Shown: positions 1 to 8,715, numbered from the stretch's first letter. The stretch is DNA of 43,959 nucleotides from an uncultured Bacteroidota bacterium (GCA_937900965.1 CALCGJ010000290.1:1-43959); one strand, 5' to 3'. Notes: a model not told the origin generated them from the letters alone. Translations and numbers: made by a program.

Positions 1-64
1 TGGATGCCATCCGATTCGGGATAACAACCCCGATTGCTCCCACCGTAAAGCCCAGTCGCAGGGA

Positions 65-232
65 TTAAAGTGATTTTTTGATCCGCACAACCTTCTGAAA
101 CAGCTTTTTATATTCCTGATTTTCTTTCGGCGGTTTCTGGTTCAAAGGATTGGCATTCATTTCCACGATCCAGAATGTCAGGGCTTCGGTGATCCGTTGC
201 AAATCCGTCGTTGTCAGGGTTTCTGTTTTCAT
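65..232 (-). CDS. Small hypothetical protein, 55 aa (MKTETLTTTDLQRITEALTFWIVEMNANPLNQKPPKENQEYKKLFQKVVRIKKSL); not in the ORF track
   Basis: Read by eye on the minus strand: ATG at 232, TAA at 65-67, protein-like composition; overlaps the 3' part of ORF 108..431 in another frame. Confidence 0.55.
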   Translation of the reverse strand: MKTETLTTTDLQRITEALTFWIVEMNANPLNQKPPKENQEYKKLFQKVVRIKKSL

Positions 233-431
233 ATTCGTTGGTTTTAATGGTTTTCTTTTTGGGCTTTGAACTCAGCCTGATTGCCAGCTTTTTCCCGCCC
301 GTTTCAAAGCTGTAGCAAAGCTGTTTCGCTTCGGTGACGCTATTCCAGTTTATGGGCTTTGTTAGTTCAATCGGCTTGCCGTTAACGTTATCCAGTACCA
401 GAATGTATTTCATAGGTTTGCGATTTGACAA
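108..431 (-). CDS. Hypothetical protein (N-terminal half credible; C-terminal half overlaps another ORF out of frame)
   Basis: ORF track; the N-terminus (MKYILVLDNVNGKPIELTKPINWNSVTEAKQLCYSFETGGKKLAIRLSSK) looks protein-like. Confidence 0.45.
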   Translation of the reverse strand: MSNRKPMKYILVLDNVNGKPIELTKPINWNSVTEAKQLCYSFETGGKKLAIRLSSKPKKKTIKTNEYENRNPDNDGFATDHRSPDILDRGNECQSFEPETAERKSGI

Positions 432-434
432 CCG

Positions 435-773
435 TTAGCTTTGCTGGTTTTCGACACACCCGAAGGTTTCTTCCAGCCATTCAATGGCATCCATTTCACC
501 ATCCAGAATTCTGTTCCAAAAATTTACTGAATTTTGGAATGTACCCTTTGTGCCCTGTTTGAGATCGTTCCGTGAAGGAACACGGTTGCCGTAGTAATCG
601 AATTTGGGTTGAATGGGCAGCATACAGACGCCTGAATCCAGACAGGACATTGCAAACCTGCCAGCCGACCCTTCCATTTTCCAGCAACCACCATTATTTA
701 TTGATTCCTGCACCGCGTCCACGCCATAAGTTTTTTGGAGCTTCGTAATCTGGCGAAAGGTTAAGTGTTTCAT
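435..773 (-). CDS. Hypothetical protein, 112 aa
   Basis: ORF track; collinear with neighbours on the minus strand. Confidence 0.55.
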   Translation of the reverse strand: MKHLTFRQITKLQKTYGVDAVQESINNGGCWKMEGSAGRFAMSCLDSGVCMLPIQPKFDYYGNRVPSRNDLKQGTKGTFQNSVNFWNRILDGEMDAIEWLEETFGCVENQQS

Positions 774-805
774 TGCGTTTGGTTTTGTTAATCTGACTAT
801 TGATA

Positions 806-1276
806 CTACAACATCCCGTTATCCGAGAATGAAAAGAACTCATACGGCGTAATGATCAAATGATCCAGCACCGAAATTTCAAGGAACGAGCCAGCATTTT
901 TGATCTTGTTTGTGATGTTGACGTCCGAATCGCTGGGGACTGTTTGCCCCGAAGGGTGGTTGTGCGCTATGATAATCCCTGATGCATTGCCCTTGAGGGC
1001 TGTCTGGAAAACCCTTTTCGGATCAACGATGCAGCCAGCCGTTGCGCCTTCCGAGATTCTGGATACGCCAAGCACCCTGTTTGCACGGTTCAGCAGAACC
1101 ACGTAGAACTCTTCAACGTACTCAATCTTGTCCAAATTCCAGACGCTTTTCAGAAGCTCATAGCAGTCTTGGGAGCGGGTGATCTTTGGTCTGTCCGAGG
1201 GATTTACCCTGCTCTTGTACGTGACCTCAATCTCGGCAACAAGGAGGGTTGTAAATGTGGCTGTTTCCATTGTCAT
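806..1276 (-). CDS. RadC-like JAB-domain protein
   Basis: JAB/RadC motif IIIAHNHPSGQTVPSDSDVNITNKIKNAGSFLEISVLDHLIIT. Confidence 0.9.
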   Translation of the reverse strand: MTMETATFTTLLVAEIEVTYKSRVNPSDRPKITRSQDCYELLKSVWNLDKIEYVEEFYVVLLNRANRVLGVSRISEGATAGCIVDPKRVFQTALKGNASGIIIAHNHPSGQTVPSDSDVNITNKIKNAGSFLEISVLDHLIITPYEFFSFSDNGML

Positions 1277-1382
1277 TGCTGTGTTTTATGCATAAACAAA
1301 GATACGACATTTTTTGGTATTATACAAGCTATGGTTGTATTATATTACAACCTTTTTAAATATTTCTTACATTTGTTCCATA

Positions 1383-1619
1383 ATGATCAAAAAGGTCAAT
1401 CCACCGAAGCTGAACCGCGTTGCCGATGTGCTCAAAGCTCAAGGCAGAAGCCAGAAATGGCTTGCTGATAAGCTGGGAATATCCACCAACGCGATGCACA
1501 ACATATGCAGCCAGCAGTCCCAGAGCTTGGAGCGGTTGTTTGAAATTGCGGATGTGCTTGGGGTATCGGTGTTGGAGTTGATTAACGCGGATTATAGACC
1601 TGAGCAGAAGAAATCTTAG
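1383..1619 (+). CDS. XRE/Cro-like HTH transcriptional regulator (start trimmed to ATG 1383)
   Basis: HTH_3 pattern: LNRVADVLKAQGRSQKWLADKLGISTNAMHNICSQQSQSLERLFEIADVLGVSVLELI. Confidence 0.85.
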   Translation: MIKKVNPPKLNRVADVLKAQGRSQKWLADKLGISTNAMHNICSQQSQSLERLFEIADVLGVSVLELINADYRPEQKKS

Positions 1620-2192
1620 TTTGCACCGAGAACTATAAATGCCAATATATCCCGAAATGGCTTATTTTACTGGTCATTCCGATCATTTTCACTATTGAGT
1701 TACCGAGTTTCATATATTTTATATCTAATACGCTCAAATGCCCTGTATTTATTGGGCTTTCCGAAGGCTATGATGTTCAGAGCGGCTTTGGCGATTGGTG
1801 ATAGTTATGCGCTTTAAGCTCTTAGTTCTTGTCCCCCGTTTGAATCGATGTTTGATTTCCTGAAAAGATTTGGATAATTAGAATTGGTTCGTCCATTCAA
1901 TTAGGTTCTGCGTTCATTGCCCCAATATACCCCCCACCCCCGCCGTATCGCCAGGCGTCCCCCACGCAAAACCTAAAGGGGGGGGGACTATTTCCAGCAT
2001 AAACGCAAACTCCCAGGATTCCTGGAACCTGGATTTTTTTTGAATTTTAGGCTCGCATTGGTCACCGTGAACTTGGTCGTTGAGTGGCATAAAAGTGATG
2101 AATGTGCGTCTAAATTGAACCAAGTAGTTGAGCGTGAAAACCGTGGAGCATTCGTTAAAATGTGACCCGCCGAGTGTACTGTTTTAAAAGCA

Positions 2193-2226
2193 GAATGGCT
2201 GAAAACATCAGTGTTTACAGCCATTC
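2193..2226 (-). terminator. Intrinsic terminator of the tRNA-Arg transcript
   Basis: Perfect 9-bp stem GAATGGCTG/CAGCCATTC with inner AAACA/TGTTT pairing, followed on the minus strand by TGCTTTTAAAAC; lies 16 nt past the tRNA 3' end. Confidence 0.75.
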
Positions 2227-2241
2227 CAGTGATTTTGTATG

Positions 2242-2313
2242 TAGCCCCACCAGGACTCGAACCTGGATCTGAAGTTTAGGAAACTTCCGTTCTATCCCTT
2301 GAACTATAGGGCC
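2242..2313 (-). tRNA. tRNA-Arg (anticodon CCT)
   Basis: Reverse complement folds: acceptor GGCCCTA/TGGGGCT, anticodon stem GAAGT-TTCCTAA-ACTTC, T arm CCAGG-TTCGAGT-CCTGG; no encoded CCA. Confidence 0.92.
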
Positions 2314-2322
2314 GGGATAAAG

Positions 2323-2418
2323 TACGAATTACGAAGTACGAAGTACGATTTAAAGTTAGAAGTTAGAAGGTGGAAGTGATAGTCTTTCGTCCCTCGTCTT
2401 TCGTCTTTCGTCATTTCG
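2323..2418. repeat. Drifting heptamer array: (tacgaat)(tacgaag)2(tacgatt)-taaag-(ttagaag)2(gtggaag), then (ctttcgt)(ccctcgt)(ctttcgt)2(catttcg)
   Basis: Exact 7-bp periodicity read from the sequence in both halves, halves in opposite orientation. Confidence 0.85.
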
Positions 2419-2470
2419 CGGCAAAGGTAGAAAAATATTGTCATTTGAGAATTGTCGCTAATGGCTGATG

Positions 2471-3328
2471 TCAGAAAGGATTGAACCACAGAGATACCCC
2501 GATCCATTGGATCAACACCTTGTCGTAGAGACTGAATGGCATGTAGCCGTTGTAGTAGTCGGCCATGAGTGTGACCGGGAACCGACCTTTTTTCCCTATC
2601 CCTATTCCTCCGCTTATACGAACACCGGGACGAAAATTCTGCTCCTGTTCAAACCGCAGATCTGCACCGGCAACCCATCTTAACCAATCCTTCTCTCCAA
2701 TTGGGTGTTCGAATTGTACACCGGTCTGAGCCAGGAATGGCTTGCGCGAATAGGCACTGTGGATAACGACCCCGGCAGTTCCGTAAAACTGCCACCAGCC
2801 TTTAACCCAGGCGGCTGAGAGATCAACAACTTCATAAATGCGTTTATTGTTAATGAATCCGTCAATCCCACTTCGGAAGATATAATCATCACCCAGGTGC
2901 GCGGAAATATGGTAGAGCCTCCCCCGAAAACGCCAATGGTTAAACCGGTACTGATAGTGGACACCTATCTTGAAATCGATGTTAAACAGGTTTGTCTGCA
3001 AATTTTTAAACGGATCCTCGAAGATAAACTGGGTAAACACGGCCAACTCAAAACCAAGCTCCGACACACGTTGTGGTGAATGATGCCATCTGATTATATT
3101 GCTGCGGAGCCCAATGGAGAAGTTCCCGAATGCCCGGTTTTGCCAACGATCTGAAGCATACAGCGCATACAGTGATCCGGATATCTGACTCTCTTTGTAA
3201 TCAAGCCTGATGGTGGGGTAGAGATTTCCTTTCGGAAACCAGGTAGCTATCCTGGCACTATCCTGACAGTAGAGAAGACTGCTCCAGGAGAAGAGAATAA
3301 AAAGGACCGGAATCAATACTTTTTTCAT
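2471..3328 (-). CDS. Hypothetical secreted/outer-membrane protein with signal peptide (start trimmed to MKKVLIPVLFILFSW)
   Basis: Signal peptide, alternating aromatic beta-strand-like sequence and a terminal WFNPF. Confidence 0.65.
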   Translation of the reverse strand: MKKVLIPVLFILFSWSSLLYCQDSARIATWFPKGNLYPTIRLDYKESQISGSLYALYASDRWQNRAFGNFSIGLRSNIIRWHHSPQRVSELGFELAVFTQFIFEDPFKNLQTNLFNIDFKIGVHYQYRFNHWRFRGRLYHISAHLGDDYIFRSGIDGFINNKRIYEVVDLSAAWVKGWWQFYGTAGVVIHSAYSRKPFLAQTGVQFEHPIGEKDWLRWVAGADLRFEQEQNFRPGVRISGGIGIGKKGRFPVTLMADYYNGYMPFSLYDKVLIQWIGVSLWFNPF

Positions 3329-3372
3329 TTCCGGCCCGAAAATACACATTTTTCAAATGGTCAATAAAAATG

Positions 3373-3380
3373 TATATTTG
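3373..3380 (+). promoter_or_regulatory. Bacteroidota -7 box TATATTTG upstream of rpoN
   Basis: TAnnTTTG match; TTTT 19 nt upstream as a weak -33; fits the ATG at 3421. Confidence 0.5.
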
Positions 3381-3420
3381 CTGGTACTGATTGTTAGGGT
3401 TCAACCCTTATATAATACGC

Positions 3421-4920
3421 ATGCTAAACCAGAAACTACAGCAACGACTACAACAAAAACTTTCTCCTCAACAGGTGCTGGTCTTACGCCTGCTGCAAGA
3501 GCCTGTCCTCTCTTTTGAGCAACGAATAAAGCAGGAGATTGAAGAGAATCCAGCGCTTGATGAATCTACAGACCAGGAAATCGAACAGGATGAATATTCA
3601 GACGAGCATAACCTGGAGTCTATTGCCTCTGATGAAGACGAGTTTCAGGATGAACTCTCCGACGGCCCTGAACTAAATAATGAGTTTTCGATTGAAGATT
3701 ACCTGGAAGATGAAGAGATCCCCGCGTATCGTTTGGTTCCATCCTACAGCAGTCCGGATGAAGAGAAGCGTGAGCATCCTGTAATCTCTACTATCAGCTT
3801 CCAGGATTTCCTCCTGGCACAACTGGGCCTGAGCAGATTCACCGACAGGGAGTTTATCGTAGCCAGTACAATCATCGGCAATCTCGATGAATCAGGATAC
3901 CTGAGAAGGGAGCAAGCAGCCTTAATCGACGATTTGGCTTTCAACCAGAACATATCAGCCTCCCCTGACGAGGTGGAAAAGATGGTGCTGCTGGTCCAGA
4001 GTTTTGACCCACCGGGAATCGGGGCGAGAGACTTACGGGAGTGCCTGCTGATCCAGTTAAACCGGATTCCCGACCGAACACCTGCCGTTGAGCTGGCAAC
4101 CCTGATCATGAGGGACCATTTTGGTGAATTCAGTAAACGAAGGTTCGATAAACTAATAGCCCGCCTGAAGATCTCGGAAGCGGAGCTGAAAGAAGCCATT
4201 CAGGAGATTCAGAAATTAAGTCCGAAACCTGGTGGAAATATTCCGGAAACAGCCCGTTTGGAGGAATATATCATCCCTGATTTCATTGTAACCAATGTAG
4301 ACGGTGAGCTGGAACTGACCCTCAACAACAGAAATACTCCTGAGTTGATTGTCAACCGGCAATACCAGGATATGATTCAGGCTTTTATAAGGAAAAAGAC
4401 CAAAGCCACCAGCAGCGAGAAGGAGGCCATCTCGTTCATCAAACAGAAACTCGACTCGGCAAGAGGATTCATTGACGCAATTAAACAGCGACAAGAGACA
4501 CTATTCAAAACCATGACCGCTATCATGGAATATCAGAAGAAATATTTCCTCACCGGAGATGAGACCAAATTACGTCCGATGATCCTCAAAGATATTGCTG
4601 AAATTGTCAACCTGGATATCTCCACAATCTCCCGCGTTGCAAACAGCAAATATGTACAAACACCGTTCGGTACCTTTCTGCTGAAAACGTTCTTTTCCGA
4701 ATCCATGCAAAATGTCAAAGGAGAGGAGGTCTCTACCCGGGAGATCAAGAAGATCCTCCAGGATATTATCGAAGAGGAGGATAAGAGCGCTCCTTTCACT
4801 GATGATCAACTGGTTGATATGCTGAAAGGGAAAGGCTATAACATTGCCCGACGTACCATCTCCAAATACCGCAAACAGCTTAATATTCCCTCTGCCAGGC
4901 TTCGCGTCGAACTGCAGTAG
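3421..4920 (+). CDS. rpoN: RNA polymerase sigma-54 factor
   Basis: N-terminal Gln-rich LNQKLQQRLQQKLSPQQVLVLRLLQEP; C-terminal RpoN box ARRTISKYRKQLNIPSARLR. Confidence 0.96.
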   Translation: MLNQKLQQRLQQKLSPQQVLVLRLLQEPVLSFEQRIKQEIEENPALDESTDQEIEQDEYSDEHNLESIASDEDEFQDELSDGPELNNEFSIEDYLEDEEIPAYRLVPSYSSPDEEKREHPVISTISFQDFLLAQLGLSRFTDREFIVASTIIGNLDESGYLRREQAALIDDLAFNQNISASPDEVEKMVLLVQSFDPPGIGARDLRECLLIQLNRIPDRTPAVELATLIMRDHFGEFSKRRFDKLIARLKISEAELKEAIQEIQKLSPKPGGNIPETARLEEYIIPDFIVTNVDGELELTLNNRNTPELIVNRQYQDMIQAFIRKKTKATSSEKEAISFIKQKLDSARGFIDAIKQRQETLFKTMTAIMEYQKKYFLTGDETKLRPMILKDIAEIVNLDISTISRVANSKYVQTPFGTFLLKTFFSESMQNVKGEEVSTREIKKILQDIIEEEDKSAPFTDDQLVDMLKGKGYNIARRTISKYRKQLNIPSARLRVELQ

Positions 4921-4936
4921 GTTAATCCTGAAAACT

Positions 4937-5548
4937 ATGGACGACCGTGTTGCCCGTTTCCTTTCATTTCTGTTTCATCCGTTGCTGATCCCTACCTATC
5001 TCCTGGTAATCCTGCTTGGTATCGACACAACATATTCCGTTTTACTCCCACTCAAAATGAAATTACTGGTCGTTGGCACTATCCTGGTTACAACCTTCAT
5101 CTTTCCCCTCATCGTCATCTTCATCATGTTTCGAATGAAGATCGTCAGCTCCTTGTATCTCCCACTCCGGGAAGAACGTATTTTCCCACTGATCACGGTA
5201 GCTATCTTCTATTACCTGACTTTCTATCTGATCAGGAATGTTTACCTGCCCCAAAACTTTCAACTGTTCATTCTTGGAGCGACTCTGCTTACTGTAGTAA
5301 CCCTGGCAGTAACTCTCTTTTTCCGCATCAGCATGCATATGATTGCCCTGGGGTCTATTACAGGTCTGTTCATTGGCATGGCCATTACCTCGGATGGGTA
5401 TGCACTCTTTTTGGTTTTCGGAACAATTTTGATTTCCGGATTAACGGGATCCGCACGCCTTAAACTGAACGCCCATCAACCAGTGGAGATTTACTCCGGG
5501 TGGCTGATGGGCGCCATTGTTATGTGTGTAACCTCTTTCCTTCTTTAA
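4937..5548 (+). CDS. Integral membrane protein of unknown function (PAP2-like C-terminal region possible)
   Basis: Start trimmed to ATG 4937; multiple TM segments, HPLLIPTYLL near the N-terminus. Confidence 0.7.
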   Translation: MDDRVARFLSFLFHPLLIPTYLLVILLGIDTTYSVLLPLKMKLLVVGTILVTTFIFPLIVIFIMFRMKIVSSLYLPLREERIFPLITVAIFYYLTFYLIRNVYLPQNFQLFILGATLLTVVTLAVTLFFRISMHMIALGSITGLFIGMAITSDGYALFLVFGTILISGLTGSARLKLNAHQPVEIYSGWLMGAIVMCVTSFLL

Positions 5549-6237
5549 AAAGGCATTAGCAGGATCCCGAGTGAAAGCGAGTTAACATCAGGTCCGTTTC
5601 CTTTCGTGAAGATCTTAGAAATTGAGTAGTAGGCACTGATCTGGAACCACCGGTAACCAAACCGGAAGGTAGGACCGTAACTGAATTGCTCCAGATTTTT
5701 GATGTCACGGAATTTAACACGAAGCTTCTCCAGGTTTTTACGAAGGTAATAATCCTCACCAACAAATTTTGTATGTGCAGGAAGCAGATAAGCAATTTTA
5801 AATCCTATCCCAACCGCAATCTTGGATTTAGATTTGAACTTGAATTCTAAGGGTAGCTCAAGGTAAGGAAGGGTTAGTTTACTTCGTTTGTAATTAGCGG
5901 AATCCGGTATTCTTGCCAATTCGGTTGAATCAGTCTTACTGTCAACCTGGAAATTTCCATACATGTTCTGAGCTCTGAATCCCAATCCGATGGCAAATCC
6001 AAAGTTGCTTTTCCCGAATGGAACGTTATACATGGCAAAGGTCTGAAACCCCTGGTTTATGGTTCGTGTCTTGATGCCATCCGGGAGATTAAACCAGATA
6101 TCACTAAACAATCCAACGCCAATGGTAATGCGTTTCTTTGCTACTTCATTGACCATCTGTGCTTTCCCATTGAAAGAACAAGAGAGGATCAGGATCAAAA
6201 CGACTAAAAAAGAGCCGGATATGTGATTTCGTTTCAT
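5545..6237 (-). CDS. Outer-membrane beta-barrel protein (porin-family-like)
   Basis: Signal peptide MKRNHISGSFLVVLILILSCSFNGKAQ and beta-barrel-like strands; start trimmed from 6312. Confidence 0.7.
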   Translation of the reverse strand: MKRNHISGSFLVVLILILSCSFNGKAQMVNEVAKKRITIGVGLFSDIWFNLPDGIKTRTINQGFQTFAMYNVPFGKSNFGFAIGLGFRAQNMYGNFQVDSKTDSTELARIPDSANYKRSKLTLPYLELPLEFKFKSKSKIAVGIGFKIAYLLPAHTKFVGEDYYLRKNLEKLRVKFRDIKNLEQFSYGPTFRFGYRWFQISAYYSISKIFTKGNGPDVNSLSLGILLMPF

Positions 6238-6258
6238 AATATTCTCTTTATCTTGATA

Positions 6259-6266
6259 CAAATATA
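6259..6266 (-). promoter_or_regulatory. -7 box TATATTTG for the beta-barrel gene
   Basis: Exact TAnnTTTG match 22 nt upstream of the trimmed start; no clear -33. Confidence 0.5.
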
Positions 6267-6283
6267 CACTTGTTAACGCAAAA

Positions 6284-7192
6284 TCAGCCCCATAATTTTT
6301 CAGGATAGACACCTTTTTCTATTAAATTGCGAATACCGGCAACAACTACCTCCCTGTCATCCCTATATGTCATGCCGTACCATTTCTCGTTACAGGATAA
6401 AACACGTACCGTTGCTTCTCTTTTCTGGATTATCCCGTTAACGGCTGTGGGAATATAATATTCCGCTTTGAGGTCCTCAGCGTTTGCCTTGATAAAATTT
6501 GTAAATCCGATGCGGAGGTAGCTAAAAAAAGAGGGGGTGAAGCCCCAGAAGTTCATTGAAACCACTGTTTGTTCAGACAGTATTACCTCACTCCCCGCTT
6601 CATCCTGAAAGGCAATTCCTGCCGGGATCCGTTCGATCCGCGTACGTTCAACCACATTCTCCAGAAAAGAAGAGGAGTCTGTCTGGCAAATACCCCGGGA
6701 AACAAAACCGTGGTCGGAGAGTGTTTTTCCGATTTCATAAGCCACCATGGAGTAGTCGTTTTCCCTAACCGGTGTCCATCCATTATAATAGTCCGCCAAC
6801 ACCTTATATGCACCCCGACCATAAAAATCATCTGCATTGATCACGGCAAAAGGAGCATCAATTTTATCTGCTGCCATCAAAATGGCATGACCCGTTCCCC
6901 ATGGTTTGGTACGATCTGAATTGAATGATATCCCATCCGGAACCTTCCATATCTCCTGATTTACGAAATCAACATCGATATAGGGTTTCACCTTGTCAAT
7001 GATCAACTCCGTGAACTCTTTCTCAATACTCTCTTTGATCACAAATACTATCTTACCAAATCCTGTGATAATTGCATCATAAATAGAGTATTCGATGATT
7101 GTTTCACCATTCGGACCAATAGCATCAAGTTGCTTTAATCCTCCGTAACGGCTGCCAATACCGGCAGCTAAAATCAACAAAGATGGCTTCAT
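6284..7192 (-). CDS. Sugar-phosphate nucleotidyltransferase family protein
   Basis: N-terminal LLILAAGIGSRYGGLKQLDAIGPNGETIIEYSIYDA, NADDFYG. Confidence 0.88.
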   Translation of the reverse strand: MKPSLLILAAGIGSRYGGLKQLDAIGPNGETIIEYSIYDAIITGFGKIVFVIKESIEKEFTELIIDKVKPYIDVDFVNQEIWKVPDGISFNSDRTKPWGTGHAILMAADKIDAPFAVINADDFYGRGAYKVLADYYNGWTPVRENDYSMVAYEIGKTLSDHGFVSRGICQTDSSSFLENVVERTRIERIPAGIAFQDEAGSEVILSEQTVVSMNFWGFTPSFFSYLRIGFTNFIKANAEDLKAEYYIPTAVNGIIQKREATVRVLSCNEKWYGMTYRDDREVVVAGIRNLIEKGVYPEKLWG

Positions 7193-7201
7193 ATATAGTT
7201 A

Positions 7202-7320
7202 GTTTCAAGTGTCAATGTTCAAGATTCAAGGTAAATTCATTCCTGCATTCCTTCATTCCTGCATTCCTGCATTCCTACCTCCCTACCTCCCCACTTCCCC
7301 ACCTTCTTACCTTACTTCCC
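7202..7320. repeat. Drifting 7-mer (gtttcaa/gtgtcaa/tgttcaa/gattcaa) then 8-mer (tcattcct/gcattcct/acctccct/acctcccc/acttcccc/accttctt/accttact) array
   Basis: Exact 7- then 8-bp periodicity; the right part overlaps the 3' end of the MFS gene. Confidence 0.85.
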
Positions 7321-8615
7321 CATATCGCATAGTAAACGATCACCATATAGCACGGCACCGCCAGCCAGTAAGCCTGTTGTGAACTCCACTCATCGGACAG
7401 GTATCCCCAGATTAGCGGAAGGATTGCTCCTCCGGCGATCGCCATGATAAGCAACGCCGATCCTGTTTTTATAAAGCGGCCCAGATCATGGATTGCAAGG
7501 GGCCATATTGCAGGCCATACAAGGGCATTCGCCAATCCGAGGAGAGCAACAAACAAAATGGTATACGGCAGTACAAGTTCAACACTCCTGAAGGTCATCA
7601 TATCGAAAAAGGGAAACGTAACGGAAGATTCGGTCGGGACAACAATCGCCAGGATCGTAAACAGGATTCCCAGGATGCCACTCCAGGCGAGAGCGCTTTT
7701 TTGTGAAAGAAGTTTCGGTATGGCGACAATGCCCACGATGTATCCCAGCACCATTGCGATAAGTACCAGCGACGTGTAATATTTTGCCGACTCCAATGGT
7801 ACTCCAATGGAGTGACCATACCGGATGATTGTATCTCCGGCAATTACCTCTACGCCAACATAAAAGAAGAGGGTTAACACCCCAAGGATCAGGTGTGGAA
7901 ACTGCAGGATGGAGCTTCTGGAAGCTGCATAGGTTGAATCGGCATCCGGATCCTGTTCCATTTCAACTTCAGGGAGTGGAGCATACCGGATCAACAGCCC
8001 CAGCACAAACAACACCCCGGTCATTACCAGGTAGGGCCCTATCACACGACGAGCCAGGCTGTCAAGTGCCAGGGATCTGGTGGCTTCATCCATCCCATCA
8101 AGGCTAAGCAGGAAAGCATCCCCGTCATGCAAAATAAAATAGGCAAGGATAAGGGGGGCTATCGCTCCGGCTACCTTATTGCAAATTCCCATGATGCTGA
8201 TCCTCCGGGCTGCACTTTCCCTTGGCCCTATAATAGTGATGTAGGGATTAGAGGCCGTTTGCAATATCGCCAATCCTGTTCCCAACACAAACAAGCCCAG
8301 CAGGAAGATTGAATAGGTGCGGCTCACAGCAGCCGGGATGAAGATAAGGGTTCCCAGCGCCATCACCCATAAACCAACCATCATGCCATTCTTAAAACCG
8401 GTCTTCTTAAGGATCCAGGAGGAGGGCAATGCCATCACGGTATATGAGATGTAGAAAGCGAATGCCACGAAGAGTGCCTGAAAGTTCGATAACTCACAGG
8501 AAATTTTCAGGTAAGGAATCAGAATGCCGTTTAACCATGTAACGAATCCGAAGATGAAAAAGAAAACCCCAATGATAGTGATCGAAAGAATATAATCTCT
8601 GGAACTGGTTGTCAT
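7275..8615 (-). CDS. FucP-type sugar MFS transporter (glucose/galactose family)
   Basis: SIIGVFFFIFGFVTWLNGILIPYLKISCELSNFQALFVAFAFYISYTVMALPSSWILKKTGFKNGM; start trimmed to MTTSSRDY. Confidence 0.92.
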   Translation of the reverse strand: MTTSSRDYILSITIIGVFFFIFGFVTWLNGILIPYLKISCELSNFQALFVAFAFYISYTVMALPSSWILKKTGFKNGMMVGLWVMALGTLIFIPAAVSRTYSIFLLGLFVLGTGLAILQTASNPYITIIGPRESAARRISIMGICNKVAGAIAPLILAYFILHDGDAFLLSLDGMDEATRSLALDSLARRVIGPYLVMTGVLFVLGLLIRYAPLPEVEMEQDPDADSTYAASRSSILQFPHLILGVLTLFFYVGVEVIAGDTIIRYGHSIGVPLESAKYYTSLVLIAMVLGYIVGIVAIPKLLSQKSALAWSGILGILFTILAIVVPTESSVTFPFFDMMTFRSVELVLPYTILFVALLGLANALVWPAIWPLAIHDLGRFIKTGSALLIMAIAGGAILPLIWGYLSDEWSSQQAYWLAVPCYMVIVYYAIWGSKVRRWGSGEVGR

Positions 8616-8651
8616 AATGTGGTTGTTTTTCCTGAATATGGAATGAGTGCA

Positions 8652-8659
8652 CAAAAATA
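8652..8659 (-). promoter_or_regulatory. -7 box TATTTTTG for the MFS transporter
   Basis: TAnnTTTG match on the minus strand. Confidence 0.5.
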
Positions 8660-8707
8660 GCGGATTTTCATTTTGTTAACATTTCTTTTATTTTTGATTT
8701 TTCATTG

Positions 8708-8715
8708 TACCTTTG
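8708..8715 (+). promoter_or_regulatory. -7 box TACCTTTG for the first hybrid kinase
   Basis: TAnnTTTG match about 49 nt upstream of ATG 8764. Confidence 0.5.

Noticed and set aside
900-1468. Plus-strand ORFs opposite the RadC-like gene
   Set aside because: RadC motif on the minus strand is decisive; Cys/His-rich look of ORF 1169..1468 is a shadow effect.
1383-1619. XRE protein plus RadC as a toxin-antitoxin or defence pair
   Set aside because: They are divergent, RadC is not a known toxin, and no partner gene is visible.
1914-2224. Minus-strand ORFs in the C/G-tract region
   Set aside because: Overlapping frames across low-complexity DNA and the tRNA terminator; no protein-like signal.
2323-2418. 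CRISPR array
   Set aside because: Units are 7 bp without spacers and no cas genes are present.
3744-4199. 151-aa antisense ORF in rpoN
   Set aside because: Shadow of the sigma-54 gene; Ser/Arg-rich composition typical of reverse frames.
4844-4936. Upstream start for the membrane protein inside rpoN
   Set aside because: Overlaps the conserved RpoN box; ATG 4937 gives a better N-terminus.
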